NCBI GenBank assembly: GCA_030425925.1
Contig: JAUHZO010000010.1
Location: 62,001-126,000, forward strand
Length of the DNA: 64,000 bases
Direction: 5' to 3'
Source of the DNA: Alphaproteobacteria bacterium
Lineage (GTDB): Bacteria; Pseudomonadota; Alphaproteobacteria; Rhodobacterales; Rhodobacteraceae
Position numbers and translations under genes: made by a program
The notes under the pieces: generated by a model
Told to the model about the DNA's origin: nothing
Databases searched by the model: none
What the model saw: the letters and a program-made list of their open reading frames with translations, nothing else
Shown here: piece after piece, positions 34,053 to 42,528 of the stretch
Position numbering within the stretch: the stretch's first letter is position 1
How the letters are laid out: each line of letters begins with the position of its first letter

Positions 34053-34053
34053 A
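33853..34053 (+). CDS. Possible small basic protein coupled to the DUF2927 gene
   Basis: 66 codons starting with GTG (MSQTMILTVRRIARPVDP), with a high GC third position. Its stop overlaps the next start (TGATG), as do several true operon junctions in this window. AAGGCAGG lies 8 bases before the GTG. Composition is Arg/Pro/Ala rich with no motif. It could be a real leader or small protein, or a chance reading frame in a GC-rich leader. Confidence 0.3.
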   Translation: MSQTMILTVRRIARPVDPRAGHLPAARHDLPRPRAGARPLSDRRTRMMSAAKPALCAVQSLKPPSV

Positions 34054-35435
34054 TGCGCAAAGCCCGTCGTCTTCTTCTCCCGCTTTACCTGATGCTTGGT
34101 GCCTGCATGCCGGTGGCCCCCGCCGACACCGCCACCCGTGCCGCCGCCGCCGTGGACAGCACCCTGCCCGCCATGCGCACCTTTGCCGTGCCGCGCCCGC
34201 AGGCACCGGTGGCGTCGAATGCCGATATCGCGCGCGACTTTCTCGACCTGGCCTTTGCGCTGGAAACCGGCCGCAGCCTGAGCGTGTTCACCCGGTTCGA
34301 AGGCCCGATCTCGGTCCGGGTGACCGGCGCGCCGCCGCCTTCGCTGACCCATGACCTCAAGCGCCTGCTCTACCGGCTGCGCAACGAGGCCGGGCTGGAC
34401 ATCAGCCTTGGCACCGGCGCGGCCGCCAACATCACCGTGCAGGCCGTCAGCCGTTCGGACATCCGCCGCTACCTGCCGCAAGCCGCCTGTTTCGTGGTGC
34501 CGAATGTCTCGTCGCTGCAGGAATACGCCGCCGCGCGCCGCACCAAGAAGGTCAGCTGGTCCCGCCTCAAGCGCCGCGAGCGGCTGGCGATCTTCCTGCC
34601 CAATGATGCCAGCCCGCAAGAGGTGCGCGACTGCCTGCACGAGGAACTGGCCCAGGCCATCGGTCCGCTGAACGACCTGTATCGGCTGCCCGACAGCGTG
34701 TTCAACGATGACAACGTGCACACGGTCCTGACCGGCTATGACATGCTGATCCTGCGCACCTATTACGATCCGGCCCTGCGCAACGGCATGAGCCGCCGCG
34801 ACGTGGCCGACCGCCTGCCCGCGATCCTTGCGCGGATCAATCCGCGCGGCCAGGGCATCGCGCCGCGCCGGCTGGCGGAAACGCCGCGGGTCTGGATCGA
34901 GGCGGTGCAGACCGCGCTTGGCCCCGGAGCCAACCCGCCGCAGCGCCGCGCCGCCGCAACCGAGGCGCTGCAGGTCGCCACCGCCATGGGCTGGACCGAT
35001 CACCGCCGCGGCTTTTCGCACTACGCCATGGGCCGGCTGTTGCAGGCCACCGATCCCCTGGCCGCGCAAGACCAGTTCGTGCTGGCACAGCGCTATTTCG
35101 GCAGCCATCCCGACACCGCGCTGCACCGCGCCTATGTCGCCTCGCAACTGGCCGCCTACGCGCTCAGCGCTGGCCAGGCGGAGGACGCGCTCACCCTCGT
35201 CACGCCGCATCTCGACACCGCCGCGCGGCACGAGAACGCCGCCCTGCTGTCCACCCTGATGCTGCTGCGGGCCGAGGCGCTGGACCTTTCCGGCCGCGTC
35301 ACCGAAGCGCGCGCGGTGCGGCTGGACTCGCTGGGCTGGGCGCGCTACGGGTTCGGCTCGGACTGGGCAGTGCGGGCCAAGCTGCGCGAGATTTCCTCGC
35401 TGAGCCCGGCAAGACGGGGAAGAGGCACGTTATGA
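34053..35435 (+). CDS. DUF2927 domain lipoprotein
   Basis: 460-residue predicted lipoprotein. The N-terminus MRKARRLLLPLYLMLGACMP has a lipobox (LGAC, Cys18). The DUF2927 domain (about 50-260) includes NADIARDFLDLAFALETGR, RFEGPISVRVTG, FLPNDASPQEVRDCLHEELAQAIGPLNDLYRLPDSVFNDDNVHTVLT. The HEELAQ motif, with downstream acids, resembles a metalloprotease-like site, which is inference. The C-terminal third looks like TPR-type helices. The next gene starts on the overlapped ATGA. The function is unknown. Confidence 0.82.
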   Translation: MRKARRLLLPLYLMLGACMPVAPADTATRAAAAVDSTLPAMRTFAVPRPQAPVASNADIARDFLDLAFALETGRSLSVFTRFEGPISVRVTGAPPPSLTHDLKRLLYRLRNEAGLDISLGTGAAANITVQAVSRSDIRRYLPQAACFVVPNVSSLQEYAAARRTKKVSWSRLKRRERLAIFLPNDASPQEVRDCLHEELAQAIGPLNDLYRLPDSVFNDDNVHTVLTGYDMLILRTYYDPALRNGMSRRDVADRLPAILARINPRGQGIAPRRLAETPRVWIEAVQTALGPGANPPQRRAAATEALQVATAMGWTDHRRGFSHYAMGRLLQATDPLAAQDQFVLAQRYFGSHPDTALHRAYVASQLAAYALSAGQAEDALTLVTPHLDTAARHENAALLSTLMLLRAEALDLSGRVTEARAVRLDSLGWARYGFGSDWAVRAKLREISSLSPARRGRGTL

Positions 35436-35599
35436 TCGTGATCGCGGGGGCGATTGGAGGGGCGGTGATCGGCGGGATGACCGCCAAGCGCCGCAAGGGC
35501 AACACCGCCGATATCGCGCAATACGCCACCGGCTATGGCATCGCCTTCGCGCTTCTGGGTCTGATCGCGACAATCGTGATCGAAAAGGCGCTGGTCTGA
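35432..35599 (+). CDS. Small glycine-rich double-helix membrane protein
   Basis: 55 residues: MIVIAGAIGGAVIGGMTAKRRKG, a hydrophobic glycine-zipper helix, then a basic loop, then IAFALLGLIATIVIEKALV, a second helix. Its ATG overlaps the stop codon of the DUF2927 lipoprotein gene (ATGA), strong evidence of real translation and of partnership with it. I do not recognise a family. Confidence 0.75.
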   Translation: MIVIAGAIGGAVIGGMTAKRRKGNTADIAQYATGYGIAFALLGLIATIVIEKALV

Positions 35600-35731
35600 C
35601 CGGCACGCCGGTTCGGGCCGCCCGCGGGCCCGCGCCCTAACGGTCGTGCAGACCCTTGCCTTGGCGGATCCGCAGGGCGCCTGTCCATGGCCCGATGGAC
35701 AGCCCCCGCCACCTGCCCTAACCTGCGCGCC

Positions 35732-36916
35732 ATGTTCGTTCCCTTCTTTGACACCCTGCGCAAGACCGGCGTGCCCGTCTCCCTGCGCGAATACCTGACC
35801 TTCCTCGAGGCGATGCGCGCGGGGCTGGCCACCTATGACGTGGAGGCGTTCTATTACCTCGCGCGCAGCGCCATGGTGAAAGACGAACGCCACATGGACC
35901 GCTTTGACCGCGCCTTTGCCGCGGCCTTCAAGGGGCTGGAGACGATCAGCGCCGAAGAGGTGCTGAACGCGGTCGACCTGCCCGCCGACTGGCTGCGCAA
36001 ACTGGCCGAAAAGCACCTGAGCGAGGAAGAGAAGGCCGAGATCGAGGCGCTGGGCGGCTTCGACAAGCTGATGGAGACGCTGAAGGAGCGCCTGAAGGAA
36101 CAGGAAGCCCGCCACCAGGGCGGCTCCAAATGGATCGGCACCGCCGGCACCTCGCCCTTCGGGGCCTATGGCTACAACCCCGAAGGCGTGCGCATCGGGC
36201 AGGACCGGTCGCGCCACCAGCGCGCAGTCAAGGTCTGGGACAAACGCGCGTTCCGCGATTTCGACGACACCGTGGAACTGGGCACGCGCAACATCAAGGT
36301 CGCGCTGAAACGCCTGCGCCGCTGGGCCCGCGACGGCGCGCAGGAAGAGCTGGACCTCGACGGCACCATCCGCGCCACGGCGGAACACGGCTATCTCGAC
36401 GTGCAGACCCGGCCCGAGCGGCGCAACGCCGTCAAGGTGCTGCTGTTCCTCGACGTGGGCGGCTCCATGGACCCTTACGTGAAGGTGGTCGAAGAGCTGT
36501 TCTCGGCCGCCCGGGCGGAGTTCAAGCATCTCGAACACTATTACTTCCACAACTGCCTTTACGAAGGTGTCTGGCGCGACAACCGCCGCCGCTGGGACGC
36601 GCAGACGCCGACCTGGGAGGTGCTGAACACCTACGGGCCGGACTACAAATGCATCTTCGTGGGCGACGCGTCGATGTCGCCTTACGAGGTGGCCTATCCG
36701 GGCGGGGCCAACGAACACTGGAACGCCGAAGCCGGCCAGGTCTGGCTGGCCCGCGCCCGCGACCAATGGGCGGACCACCTCTGGATCAACCCGGTCCCCG
36801 AGCGGCACTGGTCCTACACCCAGTCCATCGCCATGATCCGCGAGATCTTCGCCGACCGCATGGTGCCGATGACGCTGGAGGGGATCGACCGAGGGATGCG
36901 GATGCTGGTGCGATAG
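35732..36916 (+). CDS. VWA domain protein (CoxE-like)
   Basis: 394-residue protein. The N-terminal half has an acidic helical region (SEEEKAEIEALGGFDKLMETLKERLKEQEARH). The C-terminal half is a von Willebrand A domain with a variant metal site FLDVGGSMDPYV (near 240) and IFVGDASMSPYE. This type usually works with a MoxR ATPase; the one at 31720 is on the same strand four genes upstream. Start 35732 (MFVPFFDTLRKTGVPVS) fits family N-termini better than 35687. Confidence 0.9.
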   Translation: MFVPFFDTLRKTGVPVSLREYLTFLEAMRAGLATYDVEAFYYLARSAMVKDERHMDRFDRAFAAAFKGLETISAEEVLNAVDLPADWLRKLAEKHLSEEEKAEIEALGGFDKLMETLKERLKEQEARHQGGSKWIGTAGTSPFGAYGYNPEGVRIGQDRSRHQRAVKVWDKRAFRDFDDTVELGTRNIKVALKRLRRWARDGAQEELDLDGTIRATAEHGYLDVQTRPERRNAVKVLLFLDVGGSMDPYVKVVEELFSAARAEFKHLEHYYFHNCLYEGVWRDNRRRWDAQTPTWEVLNTYGPDYKCIFVGDASMSPYEVAYPGGANEHWNAEAGQVWLARARDQWADHLWINPVPERHWSYTQSIAMIREIFADRMVPMTLEGIDRGMRMLVR

Positions 36917-37038
36917 GGGCGGTGCGTGACACCTGCCACCGCAACACATCTTGGAGCGGCCCGGGAATCTGCTAGGGTCCGGCCGTGTTGGCGATGCGCC
37001 TGTTGCCGACGAGCCTTGACACTCCGGAAGGAACCTCG

Positions 37039-37653
37039 ATGTCCATCACGCTTTATCATGCGCCGGGCGCATGCTCCGTTGCCGCCTATGTGTCTCTTCT
37101 GGACGCCGGGGCCGCGTTCGAGGTGGTGCTGATCAGCCTCGCCAAGAAGGAGCAGACCACGGAGAGCTACAAGGCGGTGAACCCGAAGCAGAAGGTGCCG
37201 TACCTGGTGGTTGACGGAAAAGGCCTGAGCGAAAATCCCGCGATCCAGACCTGGATTGACAGCGCCTATCCCGAGGCGGGTCTGCTGCCGAAAGACCCGT
37301 TTGACCGCGCCCGCGCCATTTCGCACATGAACTGGTTCTCGTCCGGGATGCACCCGCATATCACCCGCCATTTCCGCACCGCGAAATTCTGCGAGATCGA
37401 GAGCGCGCAGGACGACATCAAGGCCAAGGCGCAGGCGATGTTCCATGAGCAGATGGCGCTGGTGGAACAGGAACTCGACGGCCGCACGATGTTTTTTAAC
37501 CACCCCACGGCCTGCGACTCGTATTTCTTCTGGGTCTACGACCGCGCCTTGCGGGAAGGGTTTGACCTGTCGGGCTTCGGCAATTGCACCGCGCATTATG
37601 AGAGCACGAAGGAACGGCCCAACGTCCAGAAGGCGCTGGCGCATACCCAATAG
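37039..37653 (+). CDS. Glutathione S-transferase
   Basis: 204-residue GST. The N-terminal thioredoxin-like domain reads MSITLYHAPGACSVAAYVSLLDAG, with NPKQKVPYLVVDG (cis-Pro) and LSENPAIQTWI (the SNAIL/TRAP-like glutathione-binding motif). The helical C-terminal domain follows. It is of the beta-like bacterial type. GGAAGGAA lies 4-11 bases before the ATG at 37039. It probably conjugates or reduces electrophiles; the substrate is unknown. Confidence 0.9.
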   Translation: MSITLYHAPGACSVAAYVSLLDAGAAFEVVLISLAKKEQTTESYKAVNPKQKVPYLVVDGKGLSENPAIQTWIDSAYPEAGLLPKDPFDRARAISHMNWFSSGMHPHITRHFRTAKFCEIESAQDDIKAKAQAMFHEQMALVEQELDGRTMFFNHPTACDSYFFWVYDRALREGFDLSGFGNCTAHYESTKERPNVQKALAHTQ

Positions 37654-37682
37654 GCGGGTTGGGTCAGGCGCGCCTTGCGGTC

Positions 37683-37709
37683 GGCCATCCGGGACACAGC
37701 CGGATGGCC
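37683..37709. terminator. Hairpin between convergent GST and isomerase genes
   Basis: GGCCATCCG and CGGATGGCC form a perfect 9-bp stem with a 9-base loop. There is no U run on either side, so termination would be factor-assisted or weak. Confidence 0.4.
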
Positions 37710-37745
37710 ATCGCTTCGTAATCAAGACGCCCGGTCTTCTGCGGC

Positions 37746-38609
37746 CTATCCGAACACTTCCCGGAACCGCTCCACGCACACCCGGAACCCGGCCTCGAAA
37801 TCGCCGTTCCCCGGGTGGTAGACCGATTCAAAGCTCACCACCCCGTCATAGCCGTCGGCGCGCAGGGCTTCGGCCATGGGCTGGAACAAATCCGCCAACT
37901 GCCCCTCGCCCATGCGCTCCACCGTCAAGGTGGCGCGGGGCGTGTCGACGGTGACGTCCTTGATATGGACATGACCCAGATAGCCGCCGCGCACCGCGTC
38001 GTAGCCCTCCGGATACGCGCGTTCGTGGCACCAGCAGTTGTTCGCCGGGTCCCAGAGCACCTTGAGCACGTCACCCGCGTCCAGCGCGTCGATCAGCATG
38101 CGCGCGGTGGCGTTGGAATTGACCATCGTGCCGTTGCCCGTTTCCACCACAAGCGTCACACCCGCGTCGCGCGCCACGTCGCAGGCGGGCGCGATCAGCG
38201 GCAGCATCGCGTCCCACGCGCCATGGGCCACGTTCCAGCGCTCGGCCCCGTTATGGCCCCAGAGGATCTGCTCCTTCTTCGGCGTCATGATGCGGACCAG
38301 CGGGCTGCCCACCACATGCGCCATGTCGATCACCCGCTTCAGCGCGTCCATATGGCGGGTGTGCAGCGCGTCGCCGGGGACGTTCTCCTTGGTCATGCCG
38401 GCAAAGATATGGCGCGAGAGGCACGAGACCGGTTTGCCCCGGTCCCGCAGAAGCGTGTCGATGGCGCGGATCTCGTCGGCCGAGTGATCGCCCACCTCGG
38501 TGTCGCCGACGAATTGCAGTTCTGCGAACTCCAGCCCGAATTCATCCATCACATCCACCGCGTGACGCAAGTCACGGGAAATGCCGTCACAAATCACACC
38601 CAGCTTCAT
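37746..38609 (-). CDS. Sugar phosphate isomerase/epimerase (AP-endonuclease 2 fold)
   Basis: TIM-barrel protein of 287 residues in the xylose isomerase-like / hydroxypyruvate isomerase-like superfamily: LEFAELQFVGD, LVVETGNGTMVNSNA (metal Glu), VLWDPANNCWCHER (Asp, Asn), LGHVHIKDV (His, Lys, Asp) and VVSFESVY (Glu). Its start overlaps the stop of the dehydrogenase gene (ATGA). The pair resembles the isomerase/dehydrogenase pairs of tetronate (LtnD/OtnI) pathways, but the kinase and aldolase genes are absent here. Confidence 0.83.
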   Translation of the reverse strand: MKLGVICDGISRDLRHAVDVMDEFGLEFAELQFVGDTEVGDHSADEIRAIDTLLRDRGKPVSCLSRHIFAGMTKENVPGDALHTRHMDALKRVIDMAHVVGSPLVRIMTPKKEQILWGHNGAERWNVAHGAWDAMLPLIAPACDVARDAGVTLVVETGNGTMVNSNATARMLIDALDAGDVLKVLWDPANNCWCHERAYPEGYDAVRGGYLGHVHIKDVTVDTPRATLTVERMGEGQLADLFQPMAEALRADGYDGVVSFESVYHPGNGDFEAGFRVCVERFREVFG

Positions 38610-39517
38610 GCCTTGATCTCCTGCGCCGCGGCGCGGTGCAGCTCGGCGCCGACGATCTCTTCGATCACGCGGGTGCAGACCCAGTTGTCGCCGGTCGGGT
38701 ATTTCGTCCGTCCGGCGTGAAAGATCTGCATCGCCGCGGCGGCAGTGTGGAGCGGTACGCCCAGGTCGACGCCCAGATCCATCGAGATCGTCAGGTCCTT
38801 GTGCATGGTGTTGATATGGCTGCCCGTGCCTTCGAACTGCCGGTCGATGATCTTCTGCAACGCGTTGTTCACGATGCCGCAGCCCGCCGACGAGGTCGAG
38901 AACACGTCGAGGATCACCTGCCCCGGCACGCCGGCCTTGGCGGCCAGAGCAGCGGCCTCAAAGGTGGCCGAGAACTGCGCGCCGATCAGCGATTGCAGGC
39001 AGGCCTTGACGGTCTGTCCGTCCCCGGGCCGCGTGCCCACGCGGTGGATATGGGCGCTGACCGCCTGCATCACCGGGGCGAAGCGGTCGAGCACATCGTC
39101 CGGCGCCGCAGCCATCATCGTCAGCGTGCCGCCCTGCGCGCCCGGATAGCCGCCCGAGACCGGCGTATCTATCAGGTGCAGGCCGGAGCCTTCCATCGCC
39201 GTGCCGATCTCGCGCGCCTCGCGCGGCTTGATTGTGGCCGACAGGATCACCGCGCCGTCCTTGGGCATATGCGCCACCAGCCCCTCGGGCCCGAGGATCA
39301 CCGATTTCGCCTGGTCGCCGTTCATCACCATGACGAACACCGCGTCCGAGGCCGCGCCGACGCCGGCCACATCCGCCGCCGGCTGCCCGCCCATGTCGCG
39401 GAACGCGGCCATCCGCGTGTCCTTCAGATCGTGTCCGCTTGTCTCGAACCCGTTGGCGATCAGGTTCCTGGCCAGCCCCGATCCCATATCTCCCAAACCG
39501 ATGACGCCTGCGCGCAT
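38606..39517 (-). CDS. 3-hydroxyisobutyrate dehydrogenase family oxidoreductase
   Basis: NAD(P)-dependent 3-hydroxyacid dehydrogenase of 303 residues. The N-terminal Rossmann motif is MRAGVIGLGDMGSGLARNL. The substrate motif is LIDTPVSGGYPGAQGGTLTMM, and the catalytic Lys lies in GDGQTVKACLQSL. The C-terminal helix domain contains MHKDLTISMDLG. It is related to tartronate semialdehyde reductase and L-threonate dehydrogenase, so a small sugar acid is a likely substrate. Upstream on the minus strand, AGGAGGAA precedes the ATG. Confidence 0.9.
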   Translation of the reverse strand: MRAGVIGLGDMGSGLARNLIANGFETSGHDLKDTRMAAFRDMGGQPAADVAGVGAASDAVFVMVMNGDQAKSVILGPEGLVAHMPKDGAVILSATIKPREAREIGTAMEGSGLHLIDTPVSGGYPGAQGGTLTMMAAAPDDVLDRFAPVMQAVSAHIHRVGTRPGDGQTVKACLQSLIGAQFSATFEAAALAAKAGVPGQVILDVFSTSSAGCGIVNNALQKIIDRQFEGTGSHINTMHKDLTISMDLGVDLGVPLHTAAAAMQIFHAGRTKYPTGDNWVCTRVIEEIVGAELHRAAAQEIKA

Positions 39518-39710
39518 GGTTGTTCCTCCTGTTCAGGTGTGGGGGCATCGCGCGATGCCCTTGGCATGTGCGGGGTTTCACACGGGCCGGGGCCCGCCGG
39601 GCGCGTCCGGTAGACACCTCGCTGCCCGCGCTCCGAGTCCGGAGCGTAAGCACAGCACAGCGCCAAACGGGCCGAAAATCAATAGGGTCGAGATGGGCTG
39701 CGGTTGCCGG

Positions 39711-39971
39711 CTCCGCACAGGCGCGCGGCGCATCGAAACGCAGAAATCGCTCCAGCGGAGCGATTTTCCGGCTGCGCCGACCGCTGTGGGAGTCTTTGGT
39801 TGGCCCCTCGCAGGCGCTCGGGGCATCGAAACGCTAAAATCGCTCCACCGGAGCGATTTTCCGGCTGCGCCGACCGCGGTGGGAGTCTTTGGTTGGCCCC
39901 TCGCAGGCGCTCGGGGCATCGAAACGCTAAAATCGCTCCACCGGAGCGATTTTCCGGCTGCGCCGACCGCG
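39711..39971. repeat. 93-bp tandem repeats, each with a terminator-like hairpin
   Basis: CATCGAAACG recurs at 39731, 39824 and 39917 (period 93). Copies 2 and 3 are identical where both exist, copy 1 has a few changes, and a degenerate part copy precedes it from about 39711. Each unit holds AAAATCGCTCC ACC GGAGCGATTTT (or a near match), an 11-bp stem ending in a T run on both strands. The array abuts the 3' end of tRNA-Val(TAC), so on the tRNA strand it is a series of terminators. Part of 39518-39710 upstream is otherwise featureless. Confidence 0.85.
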
Positions 39972-39977
39972 TTTCGA

Positions 39978-40053
<76 letters not shown>

Positions 40054-40277
40054 TCGCCGTACCCGCGCTCATAGCGCGGGGAGTCGGGCGGGATCAACGG
40101 CTAATCGCATGCCGTCGCCGCGCAGAAGGCGACGCAACGTCACCTGGCCACAGCCAGCCCGGCCGGCACCGTGCCACGGACTTGCCCGGATTTGACCCTT
40201 TCACCGGCACGCCCATGTGGCCTAATGTGGCTGAAATCGGCAGATGCGACATTCTGTCCAAGGCCGTAAGGGGGATC

Positions 40278-41165
40278 ATGCTGGATTGGGACTCGCTCCG
40301 CGTGGTGCTGAGCATCCATCGACACGGCGGGCTTGCCGGTGCCGCGCGCGACCTGCGGCTGAGTCGTCCAACCCTGTCTCGCCAGCTCGCCCGGGCCGAA
40401 TCCGATCTGAACTGCCGCCTGTTCGACCGCCGGCAGGGCCGGCTGGTGGCCACCGAGGCCGGCATGATCGTGATCCGCGACGCCGAAGCCATCGAACGCC
40501 GCCTGATGGGCATGCAGGATGCCGTCCGCTCCATCGACAACGCCATGTCGGGGCCGATCCGCATCAGCCTGCCCCAGCACCTGCTGCCCTATGCGCTCGC
40601 CGATGTCCTGACGGAGTTCCACGCAACCTATCCCGACATCATGCTGCACGTCTCGATCACCGACGAGATGGCGGATTTTGCCGCGGGCAATGTCGACGTG
40701 GTGTTCCGGGCCGAGGAAAACCCCAAGCCCAGTCTCTGGGGGCGGCGGCTGATGCCGTTGACGTTGTACTATTATGCGCATCGCATGCTGCTGGAGCGCT
40801 TCGGCTCGGACGATACGTCGCTGGCCGACATGCCAGGACTGCCGCTGATCGTGCATGACGGCGTGGTGTCGACCTCGGAAGACGAGATGATGCGGTTCTT
40901 CCCGAATGGCCGGGTGGTGGCGCATTCCAACAACCTCGAGGCCAGCGTCGCCTTTGTCACCCGCGGCATGGGCATCGCGCGACTGCCGGAACTGGTGGGA
41001 CGGGAGCTTCCCGGGATCGTCCGCGTCGGCGATTACCGTTCCCCCTCGCAGCGCAGTCTCTGGGTGCTGACGCACAAGGATCTGCGTTCGGTGGCGCGGA
41101 TCGAGCGTTTTGTCGATTTCATCGCCGACAACGTCTCCGTTCCCGGCCCGATCTGCCGGGGCTGA
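40278..41165 (+). CDS. LysR family transcriptional regulator
   Basis: 295 residues. The N-terminal winged helix-turn-helix is WDSLRVVLSIHRHGGLAGAARDLRLSRPTLSRQLARAESDLNCRLFDRRQGRLVATEAG. A co-inducer domain follows (GPIRISLPQHLLPYALADVL, VAFVTRGMGIARLPELVG). AAGGGGGA precedes the ATG at 40278. It stands alone between two tRNA-Val genes on the opposite strand, so its target is not evident. Confidence 0.92.
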   Translation: MLDWDSLRVVLSIHRHGGLAGAARDLRLSRPTLSRQLARAESDLNCRLFDRRQGRLVATEAGMIVIRDAEAIERRLMGMQDAVRSIDNAMSGPIRISLPQHLLPYALADVLTEFHATYPDIMLHVSITDEMADFAAGNVDVVFRAEENPKPSLWGRRLMPLTLYYYAHRMLLERFGSDDTSLADMPGLPLIVHDGVVSTSEDEMMRFFPNGRVVAHSNNLEASVAFVTRGMGIARLPELVGRELPGIVRVGDYRSPSQRSLWVLTHKDLRSVARIERFVDFIADNVSVPGPICRG

Positions 41166-41193
41166 CCGTCGGTCAAACGCTGCAGGGTGGATG

Positions 41194-41268
41194 GTGCGGC
41201 ATCCAGGAACTGTCAAAGGGCAATCGTGAAGGGGAACTCGTCGGCACTGATACGTGTGGATGCCGCAC
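41194..41268. repeat. 12-bp inverted repeat with 51-base spacer
   Basis: GTGCGGCATCCA (41194-41205) and TGGATGCCGCAC (41257-41268) are perfectly complementary. It is in the 315-base gap after the LysR gene. The gap otherwise holds an AT-rich stretch near 41285-41335 and no gene. Confidence 0.55.
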
Positions 41269-41442
41269 AGGCACTTCTAAGCGTAAAGCCCGTGGCAAAT
41301 AAATTGAATAATCCGAAAACACCTATTTCAAAAACGTTCACTTGCCGGGCCGTTTCACCGCACTATGCCACGCAAGGGCCGCGATTGTCCATGGTGAATT
41401 CCCCCAAAGATTGCATGCGAAACCCTTGCTCGGCCAGAAATG

Positions 41443-41466
41443 GAAAACGCGCCCGGTCGGGCGCGT
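41443..41466 (-). terminator. Terminator of tRNA-Val (CAC)
   Basis: ACGCGCCCG and CGGGCGCGT pair around GT. On the minus strand the hairpin is followed by TTTCC, with the T run extending the stem. It lies 14 bases after the tRNA. Confidence 0.7.
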
Positions 41467-41480
41467 GTTCGCAGGAAACC

Positions 41481-41555
41481 TGGTGGGTGATAAGAGATTC
41501 GAACTCCTGACATCTTCGATGTGAACGAAGCGCTCTACCACTGAGCTAATCACCC
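41481..41555 (-). tRNA. tRNA-Val (CAC), CCA encoded
   Basis: Minus strand GGGTGATTAGCTCAGTGG, anticodon stem-loop CTTCG TTCACAT CGAAG (anticodon CAC), T arm GGAGTTCGAATCTC, acceptor ATCACCC, discriminator A and CCA. It is close to the TAC isoacceptor but has its own downstream terminator. Confidence 0.94.
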
Positions 41556-41574
41556 GGTGCCGGGCGTATTACCG

Positions 41575-41985
41575 TCACTCGTCCCCGGACGCAAGAGCCT
41601 CGTCACCGGTATTTTCGGCATTTTCGGGCTGGCGGACGCGGGCGTTGATGATCTGCCCGTTGCCGCCCTTTTTCAGGCGCGTGACCTTCAGCTTGCCCAG
41701 CGGTTGCAGGTTCAGTTCGCGCCCGTCGGCCAGGGCTTCGCCCAGAATGGCCAGCATCGCCTCGATCGCCGGCTTGGCGTCGCGCTTCTTGATGCCGCTG
41801 CGGGCGACAACGGCCTCGATCAGGTCCTTCTTCTTCAGTTCGGGCTGTTCGACAATCGGGATGATCTCGGCCACGACAGGCTCTGCCGCCGTCTCGGACG
41901 GGGCGGCGGTCTTGGCTTCGGTCGTGGTGCTGCGGCGGGTGGCCGTGGTGGTGCGGCGCGTGGTGGTCTTCGCTGCGGTTGCCAT
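41575..41985 (-). CDS. HU-like DNA-binding protein with Thr/Arg/Lys-rich N-terminal tail
   Basis: 136 residues. The HU/IHF fold starts near residue 50: KKKDLIEAVVARSGIKKRDAKPAIEAMLAILGEALADGRELNLQPLGKLKVTRLKKGGNGQIINARVRQPE. The first 30 residues (TAAKTTTRRTTTATRRSTTTEAKTAA, split by Thr runs) are basic and disordered, like the tails of nucleoid proteins. An acidic linker joins the two. It probably compacts or bends DNA. Start 41985 (MATAAK) is chosen; upstream codons lack similarity. Confidence 0.85.
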   Translation of the reverse strand: MATAAKTTTRRTTTATRRSTTTEAKTAAPSETAAEPVVAEIIPIVEQPELKKKDLIEAVVARSGIKKRDAKPAIEAMLAILGEALADGRELNLQPLGKLKVTRLKKGGNGQIINARVRQPENAENTGDEALASGDE

Positions 41986-42155
41986 GTGTTCTGCTCTGCT
42001 CTGTTCTGGTTTTTGGCGCGAGTCTTTATGGGTGGTGCGATCACGCTCTGCGTGCAGTCTAGTGCATTTATCCACAAGATACCAGCTTCGGCTTGACCTC
42101 GGCCACAACCGATTGCAAATTTCCCCGATCCTTGTGGATGTCTGAGGAGATCGTC

Positions 42156-42347
42156 ATGACCCGTCTTGCCCTTGCCGCGCTGCTGTCCCTTGCTGCGGTT
42201 TCGGCCCAGGCCGATGCCCCCACCCCGCCCCTCACCGATCCCGTGGTGATCCGGGCCGAAGCCCAGGCCTCCAGTGCGCCCTCGGCGGCGCTGGTGCTGG
42301 GCCTGTCGACGATGATCGTCTTCGGCGCGGCGCTGACCGCGAACTGA
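42156..42347 (+). CDS. Small exported or membrane protein
   Basis: 63 residues: signal-like start MTRLALAALLSLAAVSAQADA, a short acidic/proline middle and a hydrophobic C-terminal helix (SAALVLGLSTMIVFGAALT). GAGGAG lies 7-12 bases before the ATG. Divergent from the HU-like gene. I do not recognise it. Confidence 0.65.
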   Translation: MTRLALAALLSLAAVSAQADAPTPPLTDPVVIRAEAQASSAPSAALVLGLSTMIVFGAALTAN

Positions 42348-42474
42348 CGGGGTTCCGGGGCCCGGGCGGCACGCCTCCGGTCTGTTGAACAGGCGCGGTG
42401 CAACCGCATGTCCGCGCCGGGGAGGTCTGTGCGCGCCACGCCGGATCGCCAAACAGCGCCACACGAATGAAGAA

Positions 42475-42494
42475 GGGCACCGTTTCCGGTGCCC
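42475..42494. terminator. Terminator between lon and the small protein gene
   Basis: GGGCACCG and CGGTGCCC stem with loop TTTC (GAAA on the minus strand). It is followed on the minus strand by TTCTTC and on the plus strand by TTAAGGATTTT. It is likely shared by the convergent transcripts. Confidence 0.65.
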
Positions 42495-42528
42495 TTAAGG
42501 ATTTTCCGACAACCGACGCGCCGGATGC

